Positions 1-8,467 of a stretch of DNA of 64,000 nt are shown here, piece by piece. Made by a program: the position numbers and the translations under genes. A model generated the notes under the pieces. The model was not told where the DNA came from. It worked only from the letters and a program-made list of their open reading frames with translations, and made no database searches. Positions within the stretch are counted from its first letter, which is position 1; each line of letters starts with the position of its first letter. Where the stretch lies: the NCBI GenBank assembly GCA_013002305.1, contig JABDKG010000014.1, positions 18,450 to 82,449 on the forward strand. Direction: 5' to 3'. This DNA is from Hellea sp. Lineage in GTDB: Bacteria > Pseudomonadota > Alphaproteobacteria > Caulobacterales > Maricaulaceae.

Positions 1-861
1 TATGTCACGTCGCGTAATATTAAAGACCGCCTCGATAAAGAGCTGATCCACAATGTGGCGCTCAAGGTTGAGCAGCTTGATGATGCCGATAAATTTCGGG
101 TATCCGGACGGGGCGAATTGCACCTGTCTATCCTGATCGAAAATATGCGCCGCGAAGGCTATGAGCTTGCAATTTCGCGTCCGCAAGTAATCAATAAGGA
201 AATTGACGGCATACTTTGCGAGCCATGGGAGGCTTTGACGGTTGATGTGGAAGAAGATCATCAAGGCTCAATCATGGAGAAGCTTGGCGAGCGCAAAGGC
301 CAGCTTAAAGACATGATGCCAGACGGCAAAGGTCGTGTTCGGATCGATTATGATATTCCGACACGGGGTATGATTGGATTTCGCTCGGAATTTCTCACTT
401 TAACGTCAGGTACCGGTCTAATGTATCACGTCTTTGACCGCTACGCGCCGCGCACCAAAGCCGGTATTGGACGTCGCCAGAAAGGCGTCCTGATCTCCAA
501 GGAAACGGGCAAAGCAGCAGGCTTCGCGCTTTGGAATCTGCAGGAGCGCGGGAAAATGTTCGTCGGCCACGCCACTGAAGTTTACCAGGGTATGGTCATC
601 GGCATCCACGCCCGCGACAATGATCTGACGGTCAATCCGCTAAAAGGCAAGCAGCTCACAAACGTCCGGGCTTCTGGAACGGATGAAGCCGTGGTCCTAA
701 CGACGCCGATTAATGTGACCCTCGAATACGCGCTGGAATTTATCAATGATGATGAACTGGTTGAAGTCACGCCGGAAAGCATCCGTATCCGCAAGCGCTT
801 TCTGGAAGAGCATGAGCGCAAAAAAGAATCCCGCCGAGTGGACGCGCTCGAAGCTTCCTAA
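1..861 (+). CDS. typA: Translational GTPase TypA/BipA, C-terminal part (5' end outside window)
   Basis: This is the last 286 codons of a ribosome-binding GTPase of the EF-G superfamily, which helps 50S assembly and growth under stress. The frame is open from base 1 (reading YVTSRNIKDRLDKELIHNVA), so the gene starts upstream and the GTG at 55 is an internal codon. What is visible is the domain III/V region (GRGELHLSILIENMRREG) and the BipA-specific C-terminal domain (RGMIGFRSEFLTLTSGTG, then NLQERGKMFVGHATEVYQGM and the NPLKGKQLTNVRASGTDEA block). The basic end ERKKESRR is usual for the family. The G domain is not in the window. The identification is secure from the C-terminal motifs. Confidence 0.97.
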   Translation, partial: YVTSRNIKDRLDKELIHNVALKVEQLDDADKFRVSGRGELHLSILIENMRREGYELAISRPQVINKEIDGILCEPWEALTVDVEEDHQGSIMEKLGERKGQLKDMMPDGKGRVRIDYDIPTRGMIGFRSEFLTLTSGTGLMYHVFDRYAPRTKAGIGRRQKGVLISKETGKAAGFALWNLQERGKMFVGHATEVYQGMVIGIHARDNDLTVNPLKGKQLTNVRASGTDEAVVLTTPINVTLEYALEFINDDELVEVTPESIRIRKRFLEEHERKKESRRVDALEAS

Positions 862-933
862 ATATTATTTGCATCCATATTTGAGCTTCGCTCCGTCTAA
901 CAGATAACAACAGTTATTTATTAGGAGAGTATA

Positions 934-1293
934 ATGGAAGCCATTGGACCAATTGCATTATTTGCAGCTGTGGCCGCGATCGTCTGGATTGTATTTCACA
1001 ATAAGACCAAATCCCAGAAACAGTCATTTGAGATCATCGAAAAGATGGTCGATCGCGGTGATAAAATTGATGAGGAAACGGTAAAAGCGCTAGGCGTTCG
1101 GCCAGCGCCCGCTGAAAGGGATCTCAAAATCGGTATGATTTTGGTCGCGATCGCCTGTGGGTTCTTTATCTTTGCCGGTATGATCCCGGAAGAAGAAGGT
1201 CAGATTGCGCTTCGCGGTATTGGCTCATTTCCGCTTTTGGTAGGTCTGGTCTATTGTGCCTTCTGGTTAATGTTTGGCCGCAACAAATTTTAA
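934..1293 (+). CDS. DUF6249-like small membrane protein
   Basis: A 119-residue protein with three predicted membrane helices (about residues 5-22, 66-84 and 95-112) and a charged loop between helices 1 and 2 (KSQKQSFEIIEKMVDRGDKI). This layout matches the DUF6249 family, whose function is unknown to me. The start has a good ribosome binding site (AGGAG about six bases before the ATG). It stands directly before an ECF sigma factor read in the same frame, separated by one TAA. The setting suggests a membrane component of a sigma-factor signalling unit, but that is an inference from position only. Confidence 0.8.
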   Translation: MEAIGPIALFAAVAAIVWIVFHNKTKSQKQSFEIIEKMVDRGDKIDEETVKALGVRPAPAERDLKIGMILVAIACGFFIFAGMIPEEEGQIALRGIGSFPLLVGLVYCAFWLMFGRNKF

Positions 1294-1302
1294 GGCATCT
1301 GT

Positions 1303-1788
1303 ATCCGACAGACCGACACATTCACGCCTATTGTCCGTGCCCATCAGGGCGCGGTCCGGACGTTTTTACGCCGTCTAACCCGCAATCAGGCTCTGGCAGA
1401 TGATCTTTCGCAGGTTACGTTCATGAAGGCGTTTCAGAAATGGACGGCCATTCAGGACCAAAAAGCGGTCAAAGCCTGGCTCTTTAGCATCGCTTACCGC
1501 GCATTTCTGGATCACTACCGCAAAGAAAAAAGGCGCAAAGAACTGACGCCAGAATTTGACGATCCCGTCGCCCAGGCCACCATGGGCGCAGCTATGGATA
1601 TCGCTGATGCTATGGCAGAATTGCCCGAAGATTGCCGCGCCGCGATTATGCTAAACTTGGCTTATGGATATTCCCATGACCAGGTTTCAAAAATATTAGA
1701 CATGCCGCTTGGTACTGTGAAATCGCATGTGCAGCGCGGAAAAACCCGCCTTAGGGATTTCCTACAGGCTTATGAAGGTGTAAGATGA
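1303..1788 (+). CDS. ECF-type RNA polymerase sigma factor with no standard start codon
   Basis: The protein has a sigma-70 region 2 (TFTPIVRAHQGAVRTFLRRL through KAWLFSIAYRAFLDHYRKEK) and a region 4 helix-turn-helix (LPEDCRAAIMLNLAYGYSHD, then LDMPLGTVKSHVQRGKTRLR). The first standard in-frame start is the ATG at 1423, but this would remove the first half of region 2. The frame is open back to the TAA at 1291-1293 of the upstream gene, with no in-frame ATG, GTG or TTG before 1423. I chose the ATC at 1303 because AAGG lies seven bases before it; this gives 161 residues, a usual ECF length. Read-through of the TAA or a base error are alternatives. Its stop overlaps the next start (ATGA). Confidence 0.8.
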   Translation: MRQTDTFTPIVRAHQGAVRTFLRRLTRNQALADDLSQVTFMKAFQKWTAIQDQKAVKAWLFSIAYRAFLDHYRKEKRRKELTPEFDDPVAQATMGAAMDIADAMAELPEDCRAAIMLNLAYGYSHDQVSKILDMPLGTVKSHVQRGKTRLRDFLQAYEGVR

Positions 1789-2114
1789 ACCATATGTCCT
1801 TACCTGACGAAAATTTTCAGATGCTGTTGGCCGATTATGCGCGAGACACGAAGGATAATGGCTTTTCGGAGGCTGTTGTCACCCGGATTGCGGCCCAGTC
1901 TCAATCCGAGGCGAGAATTAGACGCTATGGGATTATGGGCGCTATTTTAGTCGGCGGCGCAATTGCCGGTACTCAAATATTGCAGTTTTCGAAAATTTTC
2001 GACGGCGCAGCAATTAGCGGGGCCTTTTCATCGCTGCCATTAGTACCGCTAGCGGCAGCTATTTTCATTCCATTCATGGTCTGGCTATTGGAACAACGCG
2101 AAATTTCGCTCTAA
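1785..2114 (+). CDS. Small two-helix membrane protein, probable anti-sigma-like partner
   Basis: A 109-residue protein with a soluble N-terminal half of about 45 residues and two membrane helices (about 48-66 and 81-101). Its ATG overlaps the sigma factor stop (ATGA), so the two are translationally coupled. Genes placed this way after ECF sigma factors often encode the anti-sigma factor. I see no zinc-finger HxxxCxxC motif of the ZAS class in the short N-terminal region. Anti-sigma function is therefore inferred from coupling and topology, not from a recognised domain. Confidence 0.7.
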   Translation: MNHMSLPDENFQMLLADYARDTKDNGFSEAVVTRIAAQSQSEARIRRYGIMGAILVGGAIAGTQILQFSKIFDGAAISGAFSSLPLVPLAAAIFIPFMVWLLEQREISL

Positions 2115-2172
2115 AGCTTGCCTTTCAGCGGCATTGTCGCCATTTATGCGCGCCTAACCGGAGTTTCCGACA

Positions 2173-4746
2173 ATGCGCACCGATTCAGCACCCATCCCGA
2201 CACGCCTGGCCGACTACACACCGACAAATTTCCAAATCAATAGCGTATATCTGGATTTTGATCTAAACCCAAACACAACAAGGGTCCGCTCCCGTCTGCA
2301 ATTAACACGGCTATCAGGTGGCGATTTAGTGCTCGACGGCGAGGATATTTCTCTAAAATCTGTCCGTATTGACGGAAAACACCTCAAACGGAGCGAATAT
2401 AAGCTGACGCAAACCCAGCTTATTCTTAATAACCTGCCGGATAGCTGTGTTCTTGAGATAGAAACCGTCTGTAATCCATCTACCAATTCAACTCTTATGG
2501 GCCTTTATGTTTCTGGCGGCCGGTTCTGCACGCAATGTGAGGCTCAAGGATTTCGCCGGATGACTTATTATATGGACCGACCAGACGTCATGTCCGTGTT
2601 CAAAGTCCGAATCGAAGCCCCTAGAGAGAAATATCCTTACCTACTAGCCAACGGCAATTGTATCGAACAAGGCGAACTTCCCGGCGGCAAACATTTCGCA
2701 ATCTGGGAAGATCCGTTTAAAAAACCCTGCTATTTGTTCGCGCTCGTCGCCGGTGAATTTGATTTATTGGAGGACAGTTTTAAGACAATGAGCGGGCGCG
2801 ATATTCCTTTAACCATCTATGTCGATCCTGGCGACGCGCCGCGAGCCGAATATGCCATGGACAGTCTTAAGCGATCCATGAAATGGGACGAGGAAGCTTT
2901 TGGTCGGGAATATGATCTAGACCGTTTCATGATCGTCGCTGTCCGCGATTTCAATTTCGGCGCCATGGAAAATAAAGGTCTGAACATTTTTAATTCCGCG
3001 CTTCTTTTAGCTGACGCTGAGACAGCAACCGATTTGAATTTTGAACGGATCGAAAGCGTTGTTGCCCATGAGTATTTCCACAATTGGACCGGCAACCGGA
3101 TCACGTGCCGCGACTGGTTTCAGCTATGCCTTAAAGAAGGCTTTACGGTTTTTCGAGATCAGGAATTTTCAGCCGATATGCGCGGCGCGACGGTCCAGAG
3201 AATTAAAGATGTGCGCGCTCTGAGATCTCGTCAGTTTCCTGAAGATCAAGGCCCGTTAGCTCACCCTGTCCGCCCGACCGAATATCTTAAAATTGACAAT
3301 TTCTACACGGCGACAATTTATGAAAAAGGCGCCGAAATTATCCGCATGTTAAAAACAATGCTCGGCAGTGAGATGTTCCGAAAAGGCTGCGATTATTATT
3401 TTGATAGGCTCGATGGTACGGCGTCAACTGTCGAAGAATTCATCCACTGTTTCGAAAATATTTCTGGAAAAGATTTGTCACAATTTATGCGCTGGTACGA
3501 ACAGGCCGGAACGCCGATGATTCAGGTTAATAAGTCCGGTCAAAACATTGAATTAAAACAATTTAATAGACCGACACCAGGGCAATTAAATAAAAAAGCA
3601 AAAGTCATTCCGTTGAGTTGGGCCACAGTTCACGACAACGGCAAAAATAGCGAAGAGCAGCTCACAATTTTAGACAGCGCCTCCATCCGTTTGAGCGCAG
3701 AGAACGGCACGCCGTCATTATTTCGGAATTTCTCAGCCCCCGTCGTTTTGAAAACGAATTTTGAAACCAGTGACTATCTGCGTTTGATGGCCCATGACAA
3801 AGATGGCTTTAACCGCTGGGAAGCTGGCCAGACTATCGCAAGGCAATTATTGAGTGGCGCAACGCAAGCCATTCAGCAAGGCATTGAGCCAGAGATCAAT
3901 CCTGCTTTACGCGGTTATACAGAAGCCTTAAAAAACACACTTTTGGACAATCAATTCGACCCTGCTTTTAAAGCGCTCGTTCTGACTCCTCCGGACGATA
4001 CTGAAATCATTCAGGCCCTGGAAAATACAGATCCTATTGCCGCAAACTTGGCCGGTCGATGGTTAAAGCGAGCCATTGGTGACCACCTGCGTGCAGAGTT
4101 ACTCGAGACTTACCATGCGATGAAAGAACAAGGCCCATTTTCGCCCTCTGCCGAAGCTGCCGGCCGGCGCGCGCTCGGTAATCAAGCCTTAGCTCTCCTT
4201 GCGTCACGACTTGACCCTCAAGCGGCGCCGCTCGCGATTGATCAACTCAACCGCGCTACCAATATGACACATGAGTTAGCTGCCCTAATCACCCTCACTC
4301 ACTTAGGCGGCCGCCGCATTGACCAGTCGTTGGAAAATTTTTACGAAAAATGGAAAGATAAACCGTTGGTAATCGACAAATGGTTTGGTGTCGGAGCCGC
4401 CCGGCCCGGCCCTCACAGTCTAATACACGTCGAGGCATTGACCGAACACCCTGCCTATGACGCAACAAATCCTAACCGGGTTCGGGCGTTAATTGGTACG
4501 TTTGCGGTTCGAAACCCTGAAGGATTTCACAGTCATGACGGCTCCGGTTATGCTTTTTATGCCCGCCAGATTTCACACCTTGATAAGCGTAATCCGTCTG
4601 TCGCCGCCCGGCTATTGGGGGCATTTGAAATTGCGCCAAAACTAGACCAACATCGTCAAGATTTGATAAGAGCGGAACTTAAATCCATTATAGCCTCCAA
4701 GCCGTCAAAAAATGTCCTTGAAATTGCTAGCAAAATTCTTGGGTAA
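2173..4746 (+). CDS. pepN: Aminopeptidase N (M1 zinc metallopeptidase)
   Basis: An 857-residue cytosolic aminopeptidase that removes N-terminal residues from peptides in the final steps of protein turnover. The exopeptidase motif GAMEN lies at about residues 263-267. The zinc motif HEYFHNW begins at His299 (HExxH, second His 303), and the third ligand is Glu in LKEGFTVFRDQEFSAD about 19 residues further on. The length and the C-terminal helical domain agree with the E. coli PepN subtype. The start follows CCGGAG at a longish spacing. It stands alone between the sigma factor cluster and an EAL gene on the same strand. Confidence 0.97.
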   Translation: MRTDSAPIPTRLADYTPTNFQINSVYLDFDLNPNTTRVRSRLQLTRLSGGDLVLDGEDISLKSVRIDGKHLKRSEYKLTQTQLILNNLPDSCVLEIETVCNPSTNSTLMGLYVSGGRFCTQCEAQGFRRMTYYMDRPDVMSVFKVRIEAPREKYPYLLANGNCIEQGELPGGKHFAIWEDPFKKPCYLFALVAGEFDLLEDSFKTMSGRDIPLTIYVDPGDAPRAEYAMDSLKRSMKWDEEAFGREYDLDRFMIVAVRDFNFGAMENKGLNIFNSALLLADAETATDLNFERIESVVAHEYFHNWTGNRITCRDWFQLCLKEGFTVFRDQEFSADMRGATVQRIKDVRALRSRQFPEDQGPLAHPVRPTEYLKIDNFYTATIYEKGAEIIRMLKTMLGSEMFRKGCDYYFDRLDGTASTVEEFIHCFENISGKDLSQFMRWYEQAGTPMIQVNKSGQNIELKQFNRPTPGQLNKKAKVIPLSWATVHDNGKNSEEQLTILDSASIRLSAENGTPSLFRNFSAPVVLKTNFETSDYLRLMAHDKDGFNRWEAGQTIARQLLSGATQAIQQGIEPEINPALRGYTEALKNTLLDNQFDPAFKALVLTPPDDTEIIQALENTDPIAANLAGRWLKRAIGDHLRAELLETYHAMKEQGPFSPSAEAAGRRALGNQALALLASRLDPQAAPLAIDQLNRATNMTHELAALITLTHLGGRRIDQSLENFYEKWKDKPLVIDKWFGVGAARPGPHSLIHVEALTEHPAYDATNPNRVRALIGTFAVRNPEGFHSHDGSGYAFYARQISHLDKRNPSVAARLLGAFEIAPKLDQHRQDLIRAELKSIIASKPSKNVLEIASKILG

Positions 4747-4808
4747 ATTTTCGGAAGTTTGATGCCTATGTAAGGACTTTCTTTAGGCCTATCTGTTAAC
4801 TGGGACGG

Positions 4809-5540
4809 ATGATTGATCCTAGAACTTTTCACGGATTTCGCGAACATGTGTCAGAACACATGTACCGGGTCATGAAGCAGCCCATTGTCGAGCTCGATTC
4901 CGGTGAAATATCCCATTATGAGTGGCTTGTTCGATTTGAACATGAAGCCGGTGTGGTCGGGGTAATTCGCCCGGCGGAACTTTCCGGCGCGATAAAGGAT
5001 CTTGACCTGTCCATGCTCGCGCGCGCTGTCCTGACTTTGAACAAATATCCGGATGGCCACGGAATGGCCGTAAATTTATCGGGAGCATCGATAGATCTTC
5101 CGGGTTTTGAACATGCATTAATGGCGTGTCTTTCCGCCTTGGAAGGACCGCCGTCGAAATTAATGATCGAACTCACTGAAACATGGGATTTGGACAACCT
5201 CCACAAGGCCAAGGATATTCTGATCAAACTTCAAGATCGCGGGCATAAGATATGCCTTGATGATGTTGGCGCCGGGGCGGCCTCAATTCGTTACCTGCGC
5301 GCCCTACCTGCCGATTATCTCAAAATCGACGGAGAATTTGTCGTTTCCGCTATGACTAATGAACGAGAAGAAGCAATTTTAGACGCGTTATTTACACTTC
5401 GGGATAGCCTTGGTTTTAAATTCATAGCCGAAGGCGTCGAGACCGACCAAATTATGGATTTCATACGCCAAAAAGGTTTTGACGCCGCCCAAGGCTATGC
5501 AATTGGGAAACCAACGCCGGAAACCAGACTGGATAACTAG
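4809..5540 (+). CDS. EAL-domain cyclic-di-GMP phosphodiesterase-like protein
   Basis: A stand-alone EAL domain of 243 residues without GGDEF, PAS or membrane parts. EAL enzymes hydrolyse c-di-GMP to pGpG and lower its level, which affects motility and surface attachment. The signature motif is altered (EWLVRFE in place of EALxR), and the loop 6 motif is LDDVGAG rather than DDFGTG. The metal and catalytic positions still look filled: Glu of EWL, Asn in AVNLSG, Glu in IELTET, the Asp pair in LDDVGAG, Lys in YLKIDG, Glu in AEGVET and Gln in QGYAIGKP. An active enzyme is therefore likely, but a c-di-GMP-binding regulatory role is possible. The PleC-like kinase gene follows on the same strand. Confidence 0.88.
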   Translation: MIDPRTFHGFREHVSEHMYRVMKQPIVELDSGEISHYEWLVRFEHEAGVVGVIRPAELSGAIKDLDLSMLARAVLTLNKYPDGHGMAVNLSGASIDLPGFEHALMACLSALEGPPSKLMIELTETWDLDNLHKAKDILIKLQDRGHKICLDDVGAGAASIRYLRALPADYLKIDGEFVVSAMTNEREEAILDALFTLRDSLGFKFIAEGVETDQIMDFIRQKGFDAAQGYAIGKPTPETRLDN

Positions 5541-5608
5541 CAATGCTTTGTGTTTTTAAGCTATTTCGGTGAAACTGTAACAAAAAGAATGATTCGAAAA
5601 GACGCTGA

Positions 5609-8467
5609 GTGAACCAACCCTATCCACATCAACCCGGAATACCGGCCCAGCACGGAAATCAGCGCAGTGTCGCGCCCCCTGCGCCGCCGCCTATGCCGCA
5701 GCGTTCCGGAAATCCCAGACAAACCCTTTCGGGGCAATCTTATGAGCCCAATCGCGTCGAGGTTGAGGATAGACGGACAAAAGAAAAACAGAGTAGATTT
5801 AGCGAGCTTTCGGAGAGCTTAGAGCATACATCTTTGAAAAATATTCTGCTCGCGATCATTACCTTTCTTTTGTTTTTCGCATTATTGGCCTTTCTGATCG
5901 TTTCGGAACAAAGAAGACAAGAAGGAACTTCCTACCGCGCCCAGCTTTCTGCACGGCTTCAGCTGGATACGGCGAACGCGAAAGCCTATTTGGACAATCA
6001 ACTTGCCTGGATTGATAACGGGTTGGTTTCTGGTTCCAATGCAGCACAACTTGTAAATATTGTGGCAAAATCACCGACTGTGTCAGATGTTGCGATTGTG
6101 GACGGATCCGGAAATGTTTTGGCAGGTACACCTAACGCCCAAAGCCTATCACAAATTAGTACCAACTCCATTCCGCAATCTGGCGTTATGATCACTTCAT
6201 TGATTTCACCGCAGGGCCAAATAAATCCCGTTATTGTTAAAAAATTAAATAGCGCCTCACTGATCACAGTTTTGACCCCGGGTTCATTGTTGGGCCAGAA
6301 TGCCGGCAAGACCGCAATTGTAGACATGAATGGCCGTGCAATTGACGGTCCCACTCTTCTCGGTCAATCTGATTCAGCTCGTTTTTACAACATGCCAGCG
6401 AGCGAATTGCGGGGTCATTTTAAAAGCGGCGACTTAGGCGCAACCAAAACGAAAATATCGGGTTCGAAAAGTTGGTTGGGATATCAAAAAATCCCTGACT
6501 CCACGCTCTATGTCGTCAAACCCGCACCGTTTTACCCAGATTCTAAATGGAAAATGACATTTGGATTTCTGAGTTTGTTGTTCATGGGCACACTGGCGAT
6601 GCTTTGGTCACTTTTCAAGAACATGCAGGCTCAAGTCGACACAGCGGTCGAAACTACATCTGCCAATGAAGTTTCTCAACAGCGCTACCGTGCTGCCCTC
6701 GATGGCTCACGCGGCGGTGTTTGGGAGGTCAATCTTGCGGAGAATACAGCTTATATTAGCCAATCTTTGTCCCGTCTGCTGGGCATGCCTGAGCAAGAAC
6801 ACACGATGCCTGTTCCGCAATTTCTAGCGTTGTTTCATGACTCGGACCGCGAGAAACTATTATATAATATTCGCCGCGCCCACATGACGGGAGACTTTGA
6901 TGTTGATATTAATGTGGCCCGGCTTCCATTAACAGTTGCTTGCCGCGGCAGGCCTTCGACACGCGGAATGGACCACTCACGTGTCGTGATCGGTATGGCG
7001 CTGGATGTTTCAGAGCAGCGCGGCGCACAATTACGTCTCCAAGCCGCAGAGGCCCGCCTTCACGATGCACTCCGTGCAATGAACGATTCATTTGTGATTT
7101 GGGATCAACGTGACCAGCTCACACTTTGGAATGCCAAGTTTGAAGACTTTTTTGGCTTCCAACCCGGGACGTTAATGCCCGGCATGGACCATACAATTGT
7201 CAACTATACAGCTAGCAACGCGATTATGGACAGTCTCGAGGCGGGTGACGGCCATGGCTATGAAATCATGCTAAAAGACGGACGCTGGATTCGCTATCTT
7301 GAAACCCCGACTGGAGATGGTGGCCGTGTCTCTATTGGGACTGAAATTACTGCGATCCGGACTCGAGAACACCAGCTTAAAGAAAATGAACAAGCGCTTC
7401 AAAAAACCGTCAATGTTTTGCGCAAGTCACAAAGCCGTATCGTCGAATTGGCTGAAAGCTACGAGCAAGAAAAAATTCGCGCTGAAGAAGCCAACCAATC
7501 GAAAAGCGAGTTTTTGGCAAATATGAGCCACGAGCTTCGAACGCCGCTTAACGCCATCAATGGCTTTTCGGACATCATGAAAAAAGAAATGTTCGGACCA
7601 CTTGGAGATCCTCGATACAAAGAATATGTGTCGGATATTCTATTTTCGGGACAACATTTACTCTCCCTTATCAATGACATTTTAGACATGTCAAAAATTG
7701 AAGCTGGTAAGATGACACTACATGTCGAGAGCCTCGATATTAATGATCTGATCCAGCAAGTTATTCGGATAGTTCGCGGACGGGCCGAAGATAATAGCCA
7801 AAAACTGGTCTTCCAGCCAGTGGACGCAAGAGAGATCGAAGCCGATCCTCGCGCAGTCAAACAAGTCCTACTTAACCTCATTACAAATGCAATCAAGTTT
7901 ACGCCTGAAGGCGGCGTGGTAAGCGTCGACATCGACGTCAAATCAGCCGGGATAATCGTCCAGGTTTCAGACACAGGTATTGGTATCGCTGCCGACGATC
8001 TGGCAAGATTGGCCCAACCATTTGAGCAGGTCGAAAACAAGGATTCCCGTAAGACCGAGGGCACAGGTCTTGGTCTAGCATTGTCCAAATCACTGGTCGA
8101 ACTTCACGGCGGTAATTTCCGGATCGAGTCAACGGTCGGCGAAGGCACCAGCGTTATATTTACCTTACCGAACAAACCCATCATCCGCACCGAAGAAGAA
8201 ACGGATACAGAGGTTGCGGACGAAATTTCCCGTCTGGCTCAAGATATTGCTGAAGTATTGGATGAAAACATTGGCGATGCCGCGTCCGCTGAAGACGTGC
8301 CAGTTTATGTGGCGCAAGTGCAGGAGCAACCGCCCAATAACAGCTATATCCCTAGCCATGAAGGCGCTACTGCAGGCCCGTTCAATCCTAAAGGAAATAC
8401 AAATTCCCAAGACACGCAAAACACCCAGGAAATCCAGCCGCCTATGCCGAACCCTTACGCGGCGTAA
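5609..8467 (+). CDS. PleC/DivJ-family hybrid-free sensor histidine kinase with PAS domains
   Basis: A 952-residue membrane histidine kinase. The order is a Pro-rich cytoplasmic N-terminus (1-75), membrane helix 78-99, an extracytoplasmic sensor of about 210 residues, a second helix at about 315-337, two PAS-like segments, a short coiled coil, a HisKA domain with the phospho-acceptor His641 (FLANMSHELRTPLNAINGF), an HATPase with DTGIGI and GTGLGLALS, and a Pro/Gln-rich tail. The HisKA continuation (EMFGPLGDPRYKEY) is typical of the PleC/DivJ/PdhS group, which controls DivK and cell polarity in alphaproteobacteria. The start is a GTG without a clear Shine-Dalgarno sequence. The 3' end overlaps convergent glnE by 26 bases. 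Orthology to PleC itself is likely but not proven. Confidence 0.9.
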   Translation: MNQPYPHQPGIPAQHGNQRSVAPPAPPPMPQRSGNPRQTLSGQSYEPNRVEVEDRRTKEKQSRFSELSESLEHTSLKNILLAIITFLLFFALLAFLIVSEQRRQEGTSYRAQLSARLQLDTANAKAYLDNQLAWIDNGLVSGSNAAQLVNIVAKSPTVSDVAIVDGSGNVLAGTPNAQSLSQISTNSIPQSGVMITSLISPQGQINPVIVKKLNSASLITVLTPGSLLGQNAGKTAIVDMNGRAIDGPTLLGQSDSARFYNMPASELRGHFKSGDLGATKTKISGSKSWLGYQKIPDSTLYVVKPAPFYPDSKWKMTFGFLSLLFMGTLAMLWSLFKNMQAQVDTAVETTSANEVSQQRYRAALDGSRGGVWEVNLAENTAYISQSLSRLLGMPEQEHTMPVPQFLALFHDSDREKLLYNIRRAHMTGDFDVDINVARLPLTVACRGRPSTRGMDHSRVVIGMALDVSEQRGAQLRLQAAEARLHDALRAMNDSFVIWDQRDQLTLWNAKFEDFFGFQPGTLMPGMDHTIVNYTASNAIMDSLEAGDGHGYEIMLKDGRWIRYLETPTGDGGRVSIGTEITAIRTREHQLKENEQALQKTVNVLRKSQSRIVELAESYEQEKIRAEEANQSKSEFLANMSHELRTPLNAINGFSDIMKKEMFGPLGDPRYKEYVSDILFSGQHLLSLINDILDMSKIEAGKMTLHVESLDINDLIQQVIRIVRGRAEDNSQKLVFQPVDAREIEADPRAVKQVLLNLITNAIKFTPEGGVVSVDIDVKSAGIIVQVSDTGIGIAADDLARLAQPFEQVENKDSRKTEGTGLGLALSKSLVELHGGNFRIESTVGEGTSVIFTLPNKPIIRTEEETDTEVADEISRLAQDIAEVLDENIGDAASAEDVPVYVAQVQEQPPNNSYIPSHEGATAGPFNPKGNTNSQDTQNTQEIQPPMPNPYAA

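Noticed and set aside
7459..8088. 209-codon minus-strand frame inside the PleC-like kinase gene
   Set aside because: It lies fully within a well-supported kinase domain and resembles no protein family.
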